DNA of 13,917 bases. Origin: Holophagaceae bacterium (GTDB lineage: Bacteria > Acidobacteriota > Holophagae > Holophagales > Holophagaceae). The notes under the pieces are model-generated. The model did no database searches and had not been told where the DNA came from. It saw nothing but the letters and a program-made list of their open reading frames with translations. Position numbers and translations under genes: made by a program. Below are positions 7,479 to 13,916 of the stretch, piece after piece; position 1 is the first letter of the stretch, and each line of letters starts with the position of its first letter. The stretch spans positions 1 through 13,917 of the forward strand of contig JANXYT010000220.1 of the NCBI GenBank assembly GCA_025355915.1. The letters are read 5' to 3'.

Positions 7479-8522
7479 CTACAGCGTCTTCATATCCAGC
7501 ACGAAGCGGTAGCGGACGTCGTTCTTCATCATGCGTTCGTAAGCCGCATTCACCTGCTGGACGGGGATGAGCTCGATCTCGGAAACGATGTTGTGCTCGG
7601 CGCAGAAATCGAGCATTTCCTGGGTCTCTTTGATGCCGCCGATGAGCGAGCCGCTGAGGCTCCTGCGGCCGCCGATGAGGGCGATGGCCGCAACGGGGGT
7701 GGGCTGGGGGGGCACGCCCAGCAGCACCATGGTGCCTTCGACGCGCAGCAGCCCCAGATACTTGTTGTAGTCGTGAGGGGCGGAGATGGTGTCGATGATG
7801 AGGTCGAAGCGCCCCGCCAGCTGCTTGAAGGTGGCCTCGTCCGAGGTGAGGCCGAAGTGGTGGGCGCCCAGCTTGCGGGCATCGGCCTCCTTCGATTTCG
7901 AGGTGCTGAGCATGGTGACTTCGGCGCCCATGGCGGCGGCGAGCTTCACGGCCATGTGGCCCAGACCGCCCAGGCCCACCACGCCAACCTTGTCGCCCTT
8001 TTTCGTCTTCCAGTGGCGCAGGGGCGAGTAGGTGGTGATGCCCGCGCAAAGCAGGGGCGCGGTGGCGGCGAGATCGAGCTTGGGCGAGATCTTCAGGGTG
8101 AAGGCCTCGTCCACGACCACGCGATCGGAGTAGCCGCCGTAGGTGAGCGTCTTCCGGTCCATCTCGGTGCCGTTGTAGGTGAAGGCCGCGCCCTTCTCGC
8201 AGAACTGTTCAAGGTTCCGCTGGCAGCTGGGGCAGGTGCGGCAGCTATCTACCATGCAGCCCACGCCCGCCAGGTCGCCCACCTTGAAGCCCTTCACCTG
8301 GGCGCCCACGGCGGTGACGCGGCCCACGATCTCGTGGCCGGGCACCATGGGATACTTCGAGCCGCCCCACTCGTCGCGCACCTGATGAATGTCCGAGTGG
8401 CAGATGCCGCAGAAGGCGATCTCGATCTGGACATCCTGGGGGCCCACGGCCCGGCGCTCGATCTGGAGGGGGGCGAGGGCGGCGGTGGGTGAGGCGGCGG
8501 CATAGGCTTTGGCGGTAGACAT
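7479..8522 (-). CDS. Zinc-dependent NAD(P)-dependent alcohol dehydrogenase (YahK/cinnamyl-alcohol-dehydrogenase type)
   Basis: Reversible aldehyde/alcohol oxidoreductase of the medium-chain family. At 347 aa it is full length. Catalytic zinc ligands are Cys38 in CGICHSD and His63-Glu64 in PGHE. Structural zinc uses Cys94, Cys97, Cys100 and Cys108. The nucleotide fold has GLGGLG at 183-188 and, after the second strand, STSKSK (206-211). Serine at that point favours NADPH, as in the YahK/AdhC branch. An AGGAGG Shine-Dalgarno lies just before the start at 8522. Family members reduce a broad range of aldehydes, so a detoxification role is plausible but not shown by the neighbours. It appears to be monocistronic, with a possible terminator at 7414-7426. 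Confidence 0.93.
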   Translation of the reverse strand: MSTAKAYAAASPTAALAPLQIERRAVGPQDVQIEIAFCGICHSDIHQVRDEWGGSKYPMVPGHEIVGRVTAVGAQVKGFKVGDLAGVGCMVDSCRTCPSCQRNLEQFCEKGAAFTYNGTEMDRKTLTYGGYSDRVVVDEAFTLKISPKLDLAATAPLLCAGITTYSPLRHWKTKKGDKVGVVGLGGLGHMAVKLAAAMGAEVTMLSTSKSKEADARKLGAHHFGLTSDEATFKQLAGRFDLIIDTISAPHDYNKYLGLLRVEGTMVLLGVPPQPTPVAAIALIGGRRSLSGSLIGGIKETQEMLDFCAEHNIVSEIELIPVQQVNAAYERMMKNDVRYRFVLDMKTL

Positions 8523-8633
8523 GGGACCTCCTGAAGGCTGGACCTAATCACTCTAGACCAGCGGTCCACCCAGGACAGGGCGCACTTTGAGGTGCGTGGC
8601 GGTCTGGAGTCGCTTCGGCGATGCTTGAGCCAT

Positions 8634-8650
8634 GACTCCCCTGCGGAGTC
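8634..8650. other. Stem-loop between two minus-strand genes
   Basis: GACTCC and GGAGTC form a perfect 6-bp stem with a 5-base loop. A further small stem, CGCAC/GTGCG, lies at 8581-8596. Both are between the stop of the 184-aa gene and the start of the alcohol dehydrogenase gene, so they may separate the two transcripts. No T-run follows on the minus strand. Confidence 0.3.
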
Positions 8651-8666
8651 GACCTGGACTGAAGGC

Positions 8667-8690
8667 CCTTTAGAACACCTGCTCTAAAGG
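8667..8690. other. Perfect 8-bp stem spanning a stop codon
   Basis: CCTTTAGA (8667-8674) and TCTAAAGG (8683-8690) are exact reverse complements around an 8-base loop. The TAA stop of the 184-aa minus-strand gene (8672-8670) lies inside the stem. It could protect the 3' end or act as part of a terminator, though no T-run follows. Confidence 0.4.
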
Positions 8691-9224
8691 TTCAGGGGCG
8701 GTGGTCGGGTCCTTCCGGTGCAGCAGGATCAAGTACCAGCCCAGGGCCGCCAGCAGCGGAACCCGTGGGCTGAAGTGGCCGGCGGGGGTGACCTCGACCT
8801 CGGCCTGGACCCGGTGAGGGCCAGGGCCCTCCTCCGTGTCGGGCTCGAGCTTGATGGCAATCAGCACCTCCCCACCATCGCCGCGGAAGGACCAGGTCAG
8901 GGAACCCAGGCCCTCGTGCCGCCAATGAAAGGTGACGCCGTTGGTGAACCGGAGGCGGCCATGGCCCAGGAGGCCTGGGTGGAACACGGCCAGGTCCAGG
9001 TCGGAATCCTCCTCCCGCAGCAGGATGGAAGGACGGAGGAATCCGGCCTGCTGGAAGGTCCAGCAACCCTCGCTGGTTTCGACGGTGGCGATGGTCCGGT
9101 CGGGCGATCCGAAGGTCAGCGTTGCCAGGAGATCCTCCCCGGCCCACAGCTCGAACTGGTGCTTGGCATGCGCAGGATCCCTCCACTCAAGGGACGATGC
9201 GGTGGTGTTGATGATCGCTTTCAT
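8670..9224 (-). CDS. Conserved hypothetical protein, possibly LURP-one / tubby-C-like fold
   Basis: A 184-aa protein not firmly recognised. It is rich in alternating strand-like segments: FELWAGEDLLATLTF (24-38), TIATVETSEGCWTFQQAGFLRP (44-65), the SILLREEDSDLDLAVF part (66-81), GHGRLRFTNGVTFHWRHE (87-104) and LTWSFRGDGGEVLIAI (109-124). One hydrophobic C-terminal segment, VPLLAALGWYLILLH (155-169), follows and is then charged. The repeating strand pattern and the PLL..LGWYLILL ending resemble bacterial hypotheticals with a LURP-one/tubby-like fold; this is recollection, not a search. The start at 9224 has GGGGGAG two bases upstream, close spacing; an earlier start at 9293 would add 23 basic residues. 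It is divergent from the thioredoxin gene across 98 bases. Confidence 0.65.
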   Translation of the reverse strand: MKAIINTTASSLEWRDPAHAKHQFELWAGEDLLATLTFGSPDRTIATVETSEGCWTFQQAGFLRPSILLREEDSDLDLAVFHPGLLGHGRLRFTNGVTFHWRHEGLGSLTWSFRGDGGEVLIAIKLEPDTEEGPGPHRVQAEVEVTPAGHFSPRVPLLAALGWYLILLHRKDPTTAPEPLEQVF

Positions 9225-9322
9225 GGCTCCCCCTCTCCCGCGGGATGCGATCCGCGCCACCCCAAAGGTACGTCCCGAAACGACGCAAGACATGGCAGCA
9301 TCAAACGACTTTGGGAGGTCCC

Positions 9323-9892
9323 ATGCCCCGCCCCGCCACCCTGCCCCTCATCGACTGGAAGGCCGTATTCGAGTCAGGCCTGGACTACACCGCTTGGCTG
9401 GCCGCCGCGGAATCAGCCGAGCAGCGCGACAAGCTCGAGGCCGAGCGTCGGGCCTTGACGCTGGATCCCACCGTGGCGGGTTTCCTGGCCGCCCTGCCCC
9501 GGCCCGTGCAGGTGGTGGCCATCGCCGAGGATTGGTGTGGCGATGTGATCCGCCACGCGCCGGTGCTCCAGCGCATGGCCGAGGCTGGCGCGCATCTCAG
9601 GGTCCGTTACATCAGCCGGGAGCAGCACCCGGATGTGTTTGTGCGCTTTCTCACCCACGGCGGCGAAGCCATCCCCAAGTTCATCTTCCTGAGCGACCGC
9701 TTCGTGGAATGCGGGACCTGGGGACCCATGCCCGAGAGCTGCCGGGAACTCATCGCCCGGGGCAAGGCCTGCGGCGATGTGGCCGCCGCGCGCAAGAAGG
9801 TAGCCGTCCGCTATGAGCAGGATACGACCCGTCGGGAAGTCGTCACTGAGCTGCTGCGCCTGGTCGATATCGCCGTCAGCCCGGAGCCCTAG
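9323..9892 (+). CDS. Thioredoxin-family protein (Thioredoxin_9 type)
   Basis: A 189-aa thioredoxin-fold protein. The active-site loop reads EDWCGDV (69-75), with one cysteine (Cys72) and Asp-Val where classical thioredoxins have Pro-Cys. This WCGD form is usual for this subfamily. The cis-proline region is AIPKF (Pro118), followed by the strand IFLSDRFVE. An N-terminal helical part (DWKAVFESGLDYTAWLAAA, 11-29) precedes the fold. Further cysteines at 130, 140 and 150 could serve as partners. A redox role is expected but a disulfide-isomerase function is not shown. GGAGG lies 4 bases before ATG 9323. The gene ends in a TAG that shares CTAG with the oppositely directed next gene. Confidence 0.85.
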   Translation: MPRPATLPLIDWKAVFESGLDYTAWLAAAESAEQRDKLEAERRALTLDPTVAGFLAALPRPVQVVAIAEDWCGDVIRHAPVLQRMAEAGAHLRVRYISREQHPDVFVRFLTHGGEAIPKFIFLSDRFVECGTWGPMPESCRELIARGKACGDVAAARKKVAVRYEQDTTRREVVTELLRLVDIAVSPEP

Positions 9893-10674
9893 ACCCCTTC
9901 GGTCATTCGAAACATCAGAATTGCCCCAGCAGCGGCGACGTTCAGGCTGTCCATGCCCGAGGCCATGGAAATCGCCACAGCTCCATCGCACCGGGCCAGT
10001 TGGCCGGGGTCCAGGCCCGTATCCTCGGGCCCCATCACCAGGGCACAACGGGACGCGGGTCGCCAAGTCCGGGCCTCCTCCGCACCGGGCGTCAGAGCCG
10101 CGGCAACGATCCTGGAGCCCGGCACGGCTTCCTTCCAATCCGCGAGGGGCGCCCAGGGGTCCTCCACCCGCCACACCGGGATCCGCCACACGGCGCCCAT
10201 GGAGACCCGCACCGTGCGCCGGGTCCACTGCCCCGGCCCCGGGCCCGCCAGCACGCCGTCCAGGCCCAGAGCCGCCGCGCTCCGCAGCAGCAGACCCAGG
10301 TTCTCGCTGTCGTACAGGCGTGGCAGCACCAATAACCGCCTGGCCTCACTCAGGGAAGATGCCGGAGGCGGCGGGGGCACTCGGGCGCAGGCCATGAGAC
10401 CGCGGTGGAAGGGGAAACCGGCCAGTTCTGACAGGGCCGCAGGTTCCGCTGTCAGCAGGTCGGTCCCCGCCGGAAGCCGCTCGCGGAGCTCCGCAGCCGC
10501 GGCGGTGGTGGCAGCCACAGAGATCACATGCATCCGACCCGCCCGCCCCGCCTCTAACAAATCCTCCACGAGGATCCGCCCTTCAGCGATGAAGCAGGTT
10601 CCATGCTGTGGATGCTCACGGGTGCCGGCAAAGCGCAAGTCGCGGTAGGGGTCCCAGGGATCGAAGGTGGTCAT
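9889..10674 (-). CDS. SpoU/TrmH-family RNA methyltransferase
   Basis: Probable S-adenosylmethionine-dependent 2'-O-ribose methyltransferase acting on tRNA or rRNA. The 261-aa protein has an N-terminal substrate-binding region (FIAEGRILVEDLLEAG, 28-43) and the SPOUT knot motifs: YDSENLGLLLRSAAALGLDG (121-140, with Asn125 and Arg131), VMGPEDTGL (213-221) and ISMASGMDSLNVAAAGAI (235-252). A proline run (PPPPP, 100-104) marks the domain linker. The exact target nucleotide cannot be inferred. No Shine-Dalgarno is evident before the start at 10674; the family N-terminus supports it. It converges on the thioredoxin gene with a 4-base overlap. Confidence 0.9.
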   Translation of the reverse strand: MTTFDPWDPYRDLRFAGTREHPQHGTCFIAEGRILVEDLLEAGRAGRMHVISVAATTAAAAELRERLPAGTDLLTAEPAALSELAGFPFHRGLMACARVPPPPPASSLSEARRLLVLPRLYDSENLGLLLRSAAALGLDGVLAGPGPGQWTRRTVRVSMGAVWRIPVWRVEDPWAPLADWKEAVPGSRIVAAALTPGAEEARTWRPASRCALVMGPEDTGLDPGQLARCDGAVAISMASGMDSLNVAAAGAILMFRMTEGV

Positions 10675-11162
10675 GGGAACAGCGTAGCTCGAGGCAGGAA
10701 ATGCGGTTCCAAGGGAACCGTGCCCCGCAGCACCACGGATGTCAATAATGCTCCATAAATATTTCTTGACATGTTGGGAACTTGCTACATTTTGGTGTAT
10801 CCACTTCCCGGTGGTCCAATTGAGGCAGTGTTGGGTTAATCTCTATTTTTTTTCACAGAACGCGCTAATTCATACAATACGGAGATTTCATTGAGAATGT
10901 GTCTCTTTGCCCTAGTCGGCGGGCGTTCTTGGCACCCCTGTCCGCCGATAATTCCCCATTCGGCGAGTTCCCTTCGGCAGCCCAATCCTGGGCTCCCGGG
11001 GCGAAACAGCCAGCCCAGGTTCCAACTAGCGAAACCGGGAAAAACCTCCGGCCCCCAGTCCCTCAGCCTTCAAACCAGATCGGACACTCTCAGTTCTTAC
11101 GCAGGTTACTGCTCTCTGGTTACCTTGCTGCGTGAACGGCTCACCAAGTTCCGGAGCTCCCC
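10675..11162. other. Long gap / leader before the polysaccharide locus
   Basis: A 488-base stretch without a recognisable gene. The first part has a 7-bp perfect hairpin, CGGTTCC-AAG-GGAACCG (10704-10720), then an AT-rich patch with promoter-like hexamers and a T8 run (about 10845-10853). The rest would be transcribed as a leader of about 280 nt with several stems: TCGGCGG/CCGCCGA (10916-10922, 10942-10948), AGCCCA-ATCC-TGGGCT (10979-10994) and ACGCAG/CTGCGT (11099-11104, 11128-11133). I looked for a c-di-GMP riboswitch core and a JUMPstart/ops motif and saw neither. Confidence 0.6.
10851..10878 (+). promoter_or_regulatory. Sigma70-like promoter candidate for the polysaccharide locus
   Basis: TTTCAC (10851-10856) and TACAAT (10873-10878) are 16 bases apart, preceded by a T-run. 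The start site would be near 10885, giving a leader of about 280 nt before the dehydratase. A second candidate, TTGACA at 10766-10771, has a perfect -35 but its best -10 (TACATT, 10786-10791) is only 14 bases away. Both are inferences from hexamer matches. Confidence 0.4.
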
Positions 11163-13238
11163 ATGAATACCGCGTTTGAATCGATTCGACTCCGGGTTAT
11201 TGCACGGGTGGGAGAAGTCTGCACCCGTCCAGGCGTGCGCCAGGCTGTGAAATTGGTGTTGGACGCGGGGTTCGCCGCCTTTGCCTGGGTGGTTGCTTTC
11301 AGCCTTGTCCGCGTTAATTTACCAAATTCAATCTCCGTCATCACTTGGGTTGCCTTTGCGATGGCAGTAAACGTCGCCTTCCAGCACACCCGCCAACACT
11401 ACCGTCTCACGGGCTTCATGGAAGTCAGATCGCTCATGCTGAGCATGCTGGTCATGATTGTGGCGGCTGTTGGGTGTTTTGAGCTGGACCGGTATTTCAA
11501 CCTGGGGGTCGAACATCCGAACGTAACCCTGGCTGCGAGCCTTTTCACAGCGTTGACCTGGGTCCTGGTGCGCGCGGTCGCCGTCGATTACTATCGCCAC
11601 CAGTTTCTCAAGAAACACCCCCACCGTCCGACCGTGGATCGCCGGAAGACGCCTCGAAATGGGCATGGCCCATCCTCGGCTGGGGAATTGGCACTCCTGA
11701 CTCTCATCGTGGGGGCGGGTCAGGCCGGGGCGCAACTCTGTCATGAACTCCAGTTGAACCCAGACCTGAAATGCAGGGTGGTCGGTTTCGTGGATGATGC
11801 CCTTGAAAAGCAGGGTGTCAGGATCCAAGGTGTGCCGGTGTTGGGGCATTCAAAGCTCCTTCCGACCTTCATCAAAGAATCCCAGGCGACTCAGGTGATT
11901 CTGGCCATGCCCAGCGCACCCGGCTCCCGGATACGGGAGCTGGCCAAAATCCTTCACGCAGAAGGCGTTCGCGTGAAAACCTTGCCAAGCATGGAGAGCT
12001 TCCTGGGTAGGAATGCCTGGAAGCCTGAGCTCCGTGACATAGCCATTGAGGATCTTCTCCGGCGAGAACCGATCCAACTAGACCTGGGGGCAATCCGCCA
12101 GGAATTGGAGAATTCGGTGGTGCTCATCACGGGCGCAGGCGGATCCATTGGCAGCGAGTTGGCAAGACAAGTGGCTAATTTCCATCCATCCCGGCTTGTT
12201 CTTCTGGGCCGTGGCGAGAACAGCCTGTGGGAAGTGGAACGCGAACTCCGGCGTCTCTACCCCGAACAATGCCTTGAGGTCGAACTGTGTGACATCCGGA
12301 ATCCAAACCGCCTTCATCGCGTCTTCGAGGCGTGGCGCCCCCAATTCGTGTTTCATGCCGCCGCGCATAAGCACGTTCCGTATCTTGAGAGGCATCCAGA
12401 GGAGGGCATTGAGAACAACATTTTGGGCACCTTGAACGTCCTCAGGGCTGCGATGGCTGTTGGAACGAAAAAATTTGTCAATGTATCCACCGACAAGGCG
12501 GTGAACCCCACCAGTGTGCTGGGGGTTACGAAACGCATCGCAGAATTCCTGGTCCTGCGGGCCGCCGACGACGAAGAGGCCGGAGGCCAGTACGTGAGTG
12601 TCCGGTTCGGGAACGTCCTGGGAAGCCGTGGAAGTGTGATCCCCCTCTTCCACGATCAAATCCGCCATGGCGGCCCCATTACGGTTACTCATCCAGAGAT
12701 GACTCGGTATTTCATGACCATTCCTGAAGCCAGCCAGCTGGTGCTCCAGGCAGGCATGCTGGGCAACACGGGGAAGGTGTTCGTGCTCGATATGGGAGAC
12801 CCCGTCCGAATCGTTGATCTGGCCACGGACATGGCTCGTCTTTCTGGGCTAACGCCGGGCTGCGACATCAGTATCCAGTTCACAGGCATCCGCCCCGGCG
12901 AGAAGCTCTACGAGGAACTCTTCACGGACCAGGAACAATGCAGGTCGGATGTTCACACCAAGGTCTTCGAAGCCGTCATGGAACAGAAGAATCGAGCGGT
13001 CCTGGATCGAGTCCTTCGTTCCCTACGGGATGCGGTGAATCTTCCTGACGGGGCGCGCCAACGGGCCATTGCGCATGGTTTCATGGAACTTGTGCCCACC
13101 TACAGCCCATCCCTCACTGGATTGGGAAAACACCTCTTGGAACCCATTCCCGCCATTGAAAGCCAAGCGCCCGTGACACCAGCTTCCAATATCGTCGTCC
13201 TGCTGCCTGCAATACCCCTTGCCAAACTTCAACCCTAA
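11163..13238 (+). CDS. Membrane NDP-sugar 4,6-dehydratase / epimerase of polysaccharide biosynthesis (WbpM/CapD/FlaA1 type)
   Basis: Converts a UDP-activated N-acetylhexosamine or similar NDP-sugar to a 4-keto-6-deoxy intermediate, an early step in surface polysaccharide synthesis. The 691-aa length fits the large membrane form. Four transmembrane segments lie near 29-50, 56-74, 90-106 and 119-141. A first nucleotide-fold domain has GAGQAGA (184-190). The SDR catalytic domain starts at TGAGGSIGSELA (323-334) and continues with VSTDKAVNPTSVLGVTKR (441-458), RFGNVLGSRGSVIP (481-494), TRYFMTI (514-520) and PGEKLYEELF (578-587). At the site where family members have Tyr or Met (xGxTK), this protein has Leu453, with Lys457 retained. 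GGAG lies 6 bases before ATG 11163. Codon use is less GC-biased than upstream genes. It is probably the first gene of an operon, followed by the ACP gene. Confidence 0.93.
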   Translation: MNTAFESIRLRVIARVGEVCTRPGVRQAVKLVLDAGFAAFAWVVAFSLVRVNLPNSISVITWVAFAMAVNVAFQHTRQHYRLTGFMEVRSLMLSMLVMIVAAVGCFELDRYFNLGVEHPNVTLAASLFTALTWVLVRAVAVDYYRHQFLKKHPHRPTVDRRKTPRNGHGPSSAGELALLTLIVGAGQAGAQLCHELQLNPDLKCRVVGFVDDALEKQGVRIQGVPVLGHSKLLPTFIKESQATQVILAMPSAPGSRIRELAKILHAEGVRVKTLPSMESFLGRNAWKPELRDIAIEDLLRREPIQLDLGAIRQELENSVVLITGAGGSIGSELARQVANFHPSRLVLLGRGENSLWEVERELRRLYPEQCLEVELCDIRNPNRLHRVFEAWRPQFVFHAAAHKHVPYLERHPEEGIENNILGTLNVLRAAMAVGTKKFVNVSTDKAVNPTSVLGVTKRIAEFLVLRAADDEEAGGQYVSVRFGNVLGSRGSVIPLFHDQIRHGGPITVTHPEMTRYFMTIPEASQLVLQAGMLGNTGKVFVLDMGDPVRIVDLATDMARLSGLTPGCDISIQFTGIRPGEKLYEELFTDQEQCRSDVHTKVFEAVMEQKNRAVLDRVLRSLRDAVNLPDGARQRAIAHGFMELVPTYSPSLTGLGKHLLEPIPAIESQAPVTPASNIVVLLPAIPLAKLQP

Positions 13239-13385
13239 GGAAGGTTTTCGGAGGATCCATCGTCCCGATCTTTCTGGCAACGTCACCTAGATGCCAACGA
13301 CCGGGAACAGGCTACTCCAAGGTCAGTGCCCGCGATTTTTGTAACGGCTTCTCCCATCCAGCAGGACCCACACCGAGGTGATCAC
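13239..13385. other. 147-base gap before the acyl carrier protein gene
   Basis: No gene or clear terminator is seen. It has a G/A-rich start and a short T-run (about 13337-13341) ahead of the acyl carrier gene. The absence of a strong terminator is compatible with read-through from the dehydratase gene. Confidence 0.4.
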
Positions 13386-13655
13386 ATGGCTTTGGACACG
13401 TACTCCATCACCCCAGAGATCCATGACTACATATCGCGGAATTTCCTGTTCAGTGACAAGGGGTTCCAATACGGTAACGACGCGTCGTTCCTCGAAGAGG
13501 GCATTATTGATTCCCTGGGGATCATTGAGCTTGTGGCCTTCGTGGAAAAAAGATTCGGCATTTCTGTCGCCGACCACGAGCTTCTGCCCGACAACTTTGA
13601 TTCTGTGAATAAGCTGAGTTCATTCATTACGAGTAAATTGGCAAAAGCTTCCTGA
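13386..13655 (+). CDS. Acyl carrier protein
   Basis: An 89-aa carrier protein that holds acyl groups on a phosphopantetheine arm. The attachment motif is clear: GIIDSLGIIELVAFVEKRFG, with the modified serine at Ser43 in DSL. The helices (ITPEIHDYISRNF at 8-20 and SVNKLSSFITSKLAK at 73-87) fit the four-helix ACP fold. The start at 13386 has GAGGTGA upstream and is preferred over an upstream in-frame ATG at 13326, which adds 20 residues. It sits between a polysaccharide dehydratase and an AMP-dependent ligase (10 bases downstream). It is therefore probably a dedicated carrier for an acyl or aminoacyl modification of the polymer, not the fatty-acid synthase carrier. Confidence 0.9.
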   Translation: MALDTYSITPEIHDYISRNFLFSDKGFQYGNDASFLEEGIIDSLGIIELVAFVEKRFGISVADHELLPDNFDSVNKLSSFITSKLAKAS

Positions 13656-13665
13656 CGGGACTTGG

Positions 13666-13869
13666 ATGCTCGTTCACGAATTCCTGACCCTCTCAGCCTC
13701 CCAGGTCCCTCAGAAGATTGCCTTGGTGTGCGGTGGTCGCCGCTTCACCTATGCGGATCTGGACCAAATGTCGAACCGCCTAGGCAACGCCTTGGCTCTG
13801 GGGGGGGTGCGACGCGGCGACCGGGCGTCCATCAAGATTGCCTTGGTCCGGCAATTATTCAGGATGTAG
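13666..13869 (+). pseudogene. AMP-forming acyl-CoA/acyl-ACP ligase, 5' end, broken by an inverted segment
   Basis: The first 56 residues are the N-terminus of an AMP-dependent acyl-CoA synthetase-like ligase: VHEFLTLSASQVPQKIALVC (3-22), GGRRFTYADLDQMSNRLGNA (23-42) and GVRRGDRASI (47-56). Family members continue with an aliphatic helix and a GG.FV.IN...K..KL.YIL stretch. Here the plus frame instead reads KIALVRQLFRM and stops at 13869. The missing continuation is present on the other strand (next entry). The start at 13666 follows the ACP stop by 10 bases. Such ligases load acyl groups onto ACP or CoA. Either the gene is interrupted by a small inversion or the assembly is chimeric. It is a truncated frame as read here. 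Confidence 0.75.
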
Positions 13870-13916
13870 ATCAGCTTTTCATGCTTGGTCGCCGCGTTGA
13901 TGAAGACAAACGTGCC
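13821..13916 (-). pseudogene. Inverted internal piece of the same ligase
   Basis: Read on the minus strand from the window edge, this segment translates as GTFVFINAATKHEKLIYILN (13916-13857) and then NCRTKAILMDAR (13856-13821). That is the segment expected about 20 residues after GVRRGDRASI in AMP-forming ligases. It lacks an upstream start and the missing 15-20 residues, which must lie beyond the right edge. Bases around 13821-13833 read as DRASI on plus and MDAR on minus, so the junction is at a short inverted match. Whether it is real cannot be decided here. Confidence 0.75.

Noticed and set aside
8718..9458. Plus-strand frame opposite the 184-aa hypothetical gene
   Set aside because: Gln/Gly-rich composition and no ribosome site. 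The minus-strand product has strand-like and hydrophobic segments and a plausible ribosome site.
10766..10791. Sigma54-type promoter in TTGACATGTTGGGAACTTGC
   Set aside because: The spacing between the TTGAC and TTGC blocks is four bases too long for the -24/-12 arrangement.
10979..11060. Cyclic-di-GMP riboswitch in the polysaccharide leader
   Set aside because: GCGAAAC-like bits and GC stems are present, but the conserved GGCAAACC and CGCAAAGC core blocks are not.
13239..13385. Insertion-sequence remnant between the dehydratase and ACP genes
   Set aside because: No terminal inverted repeats, target duplication or transposase fragment could be seen.
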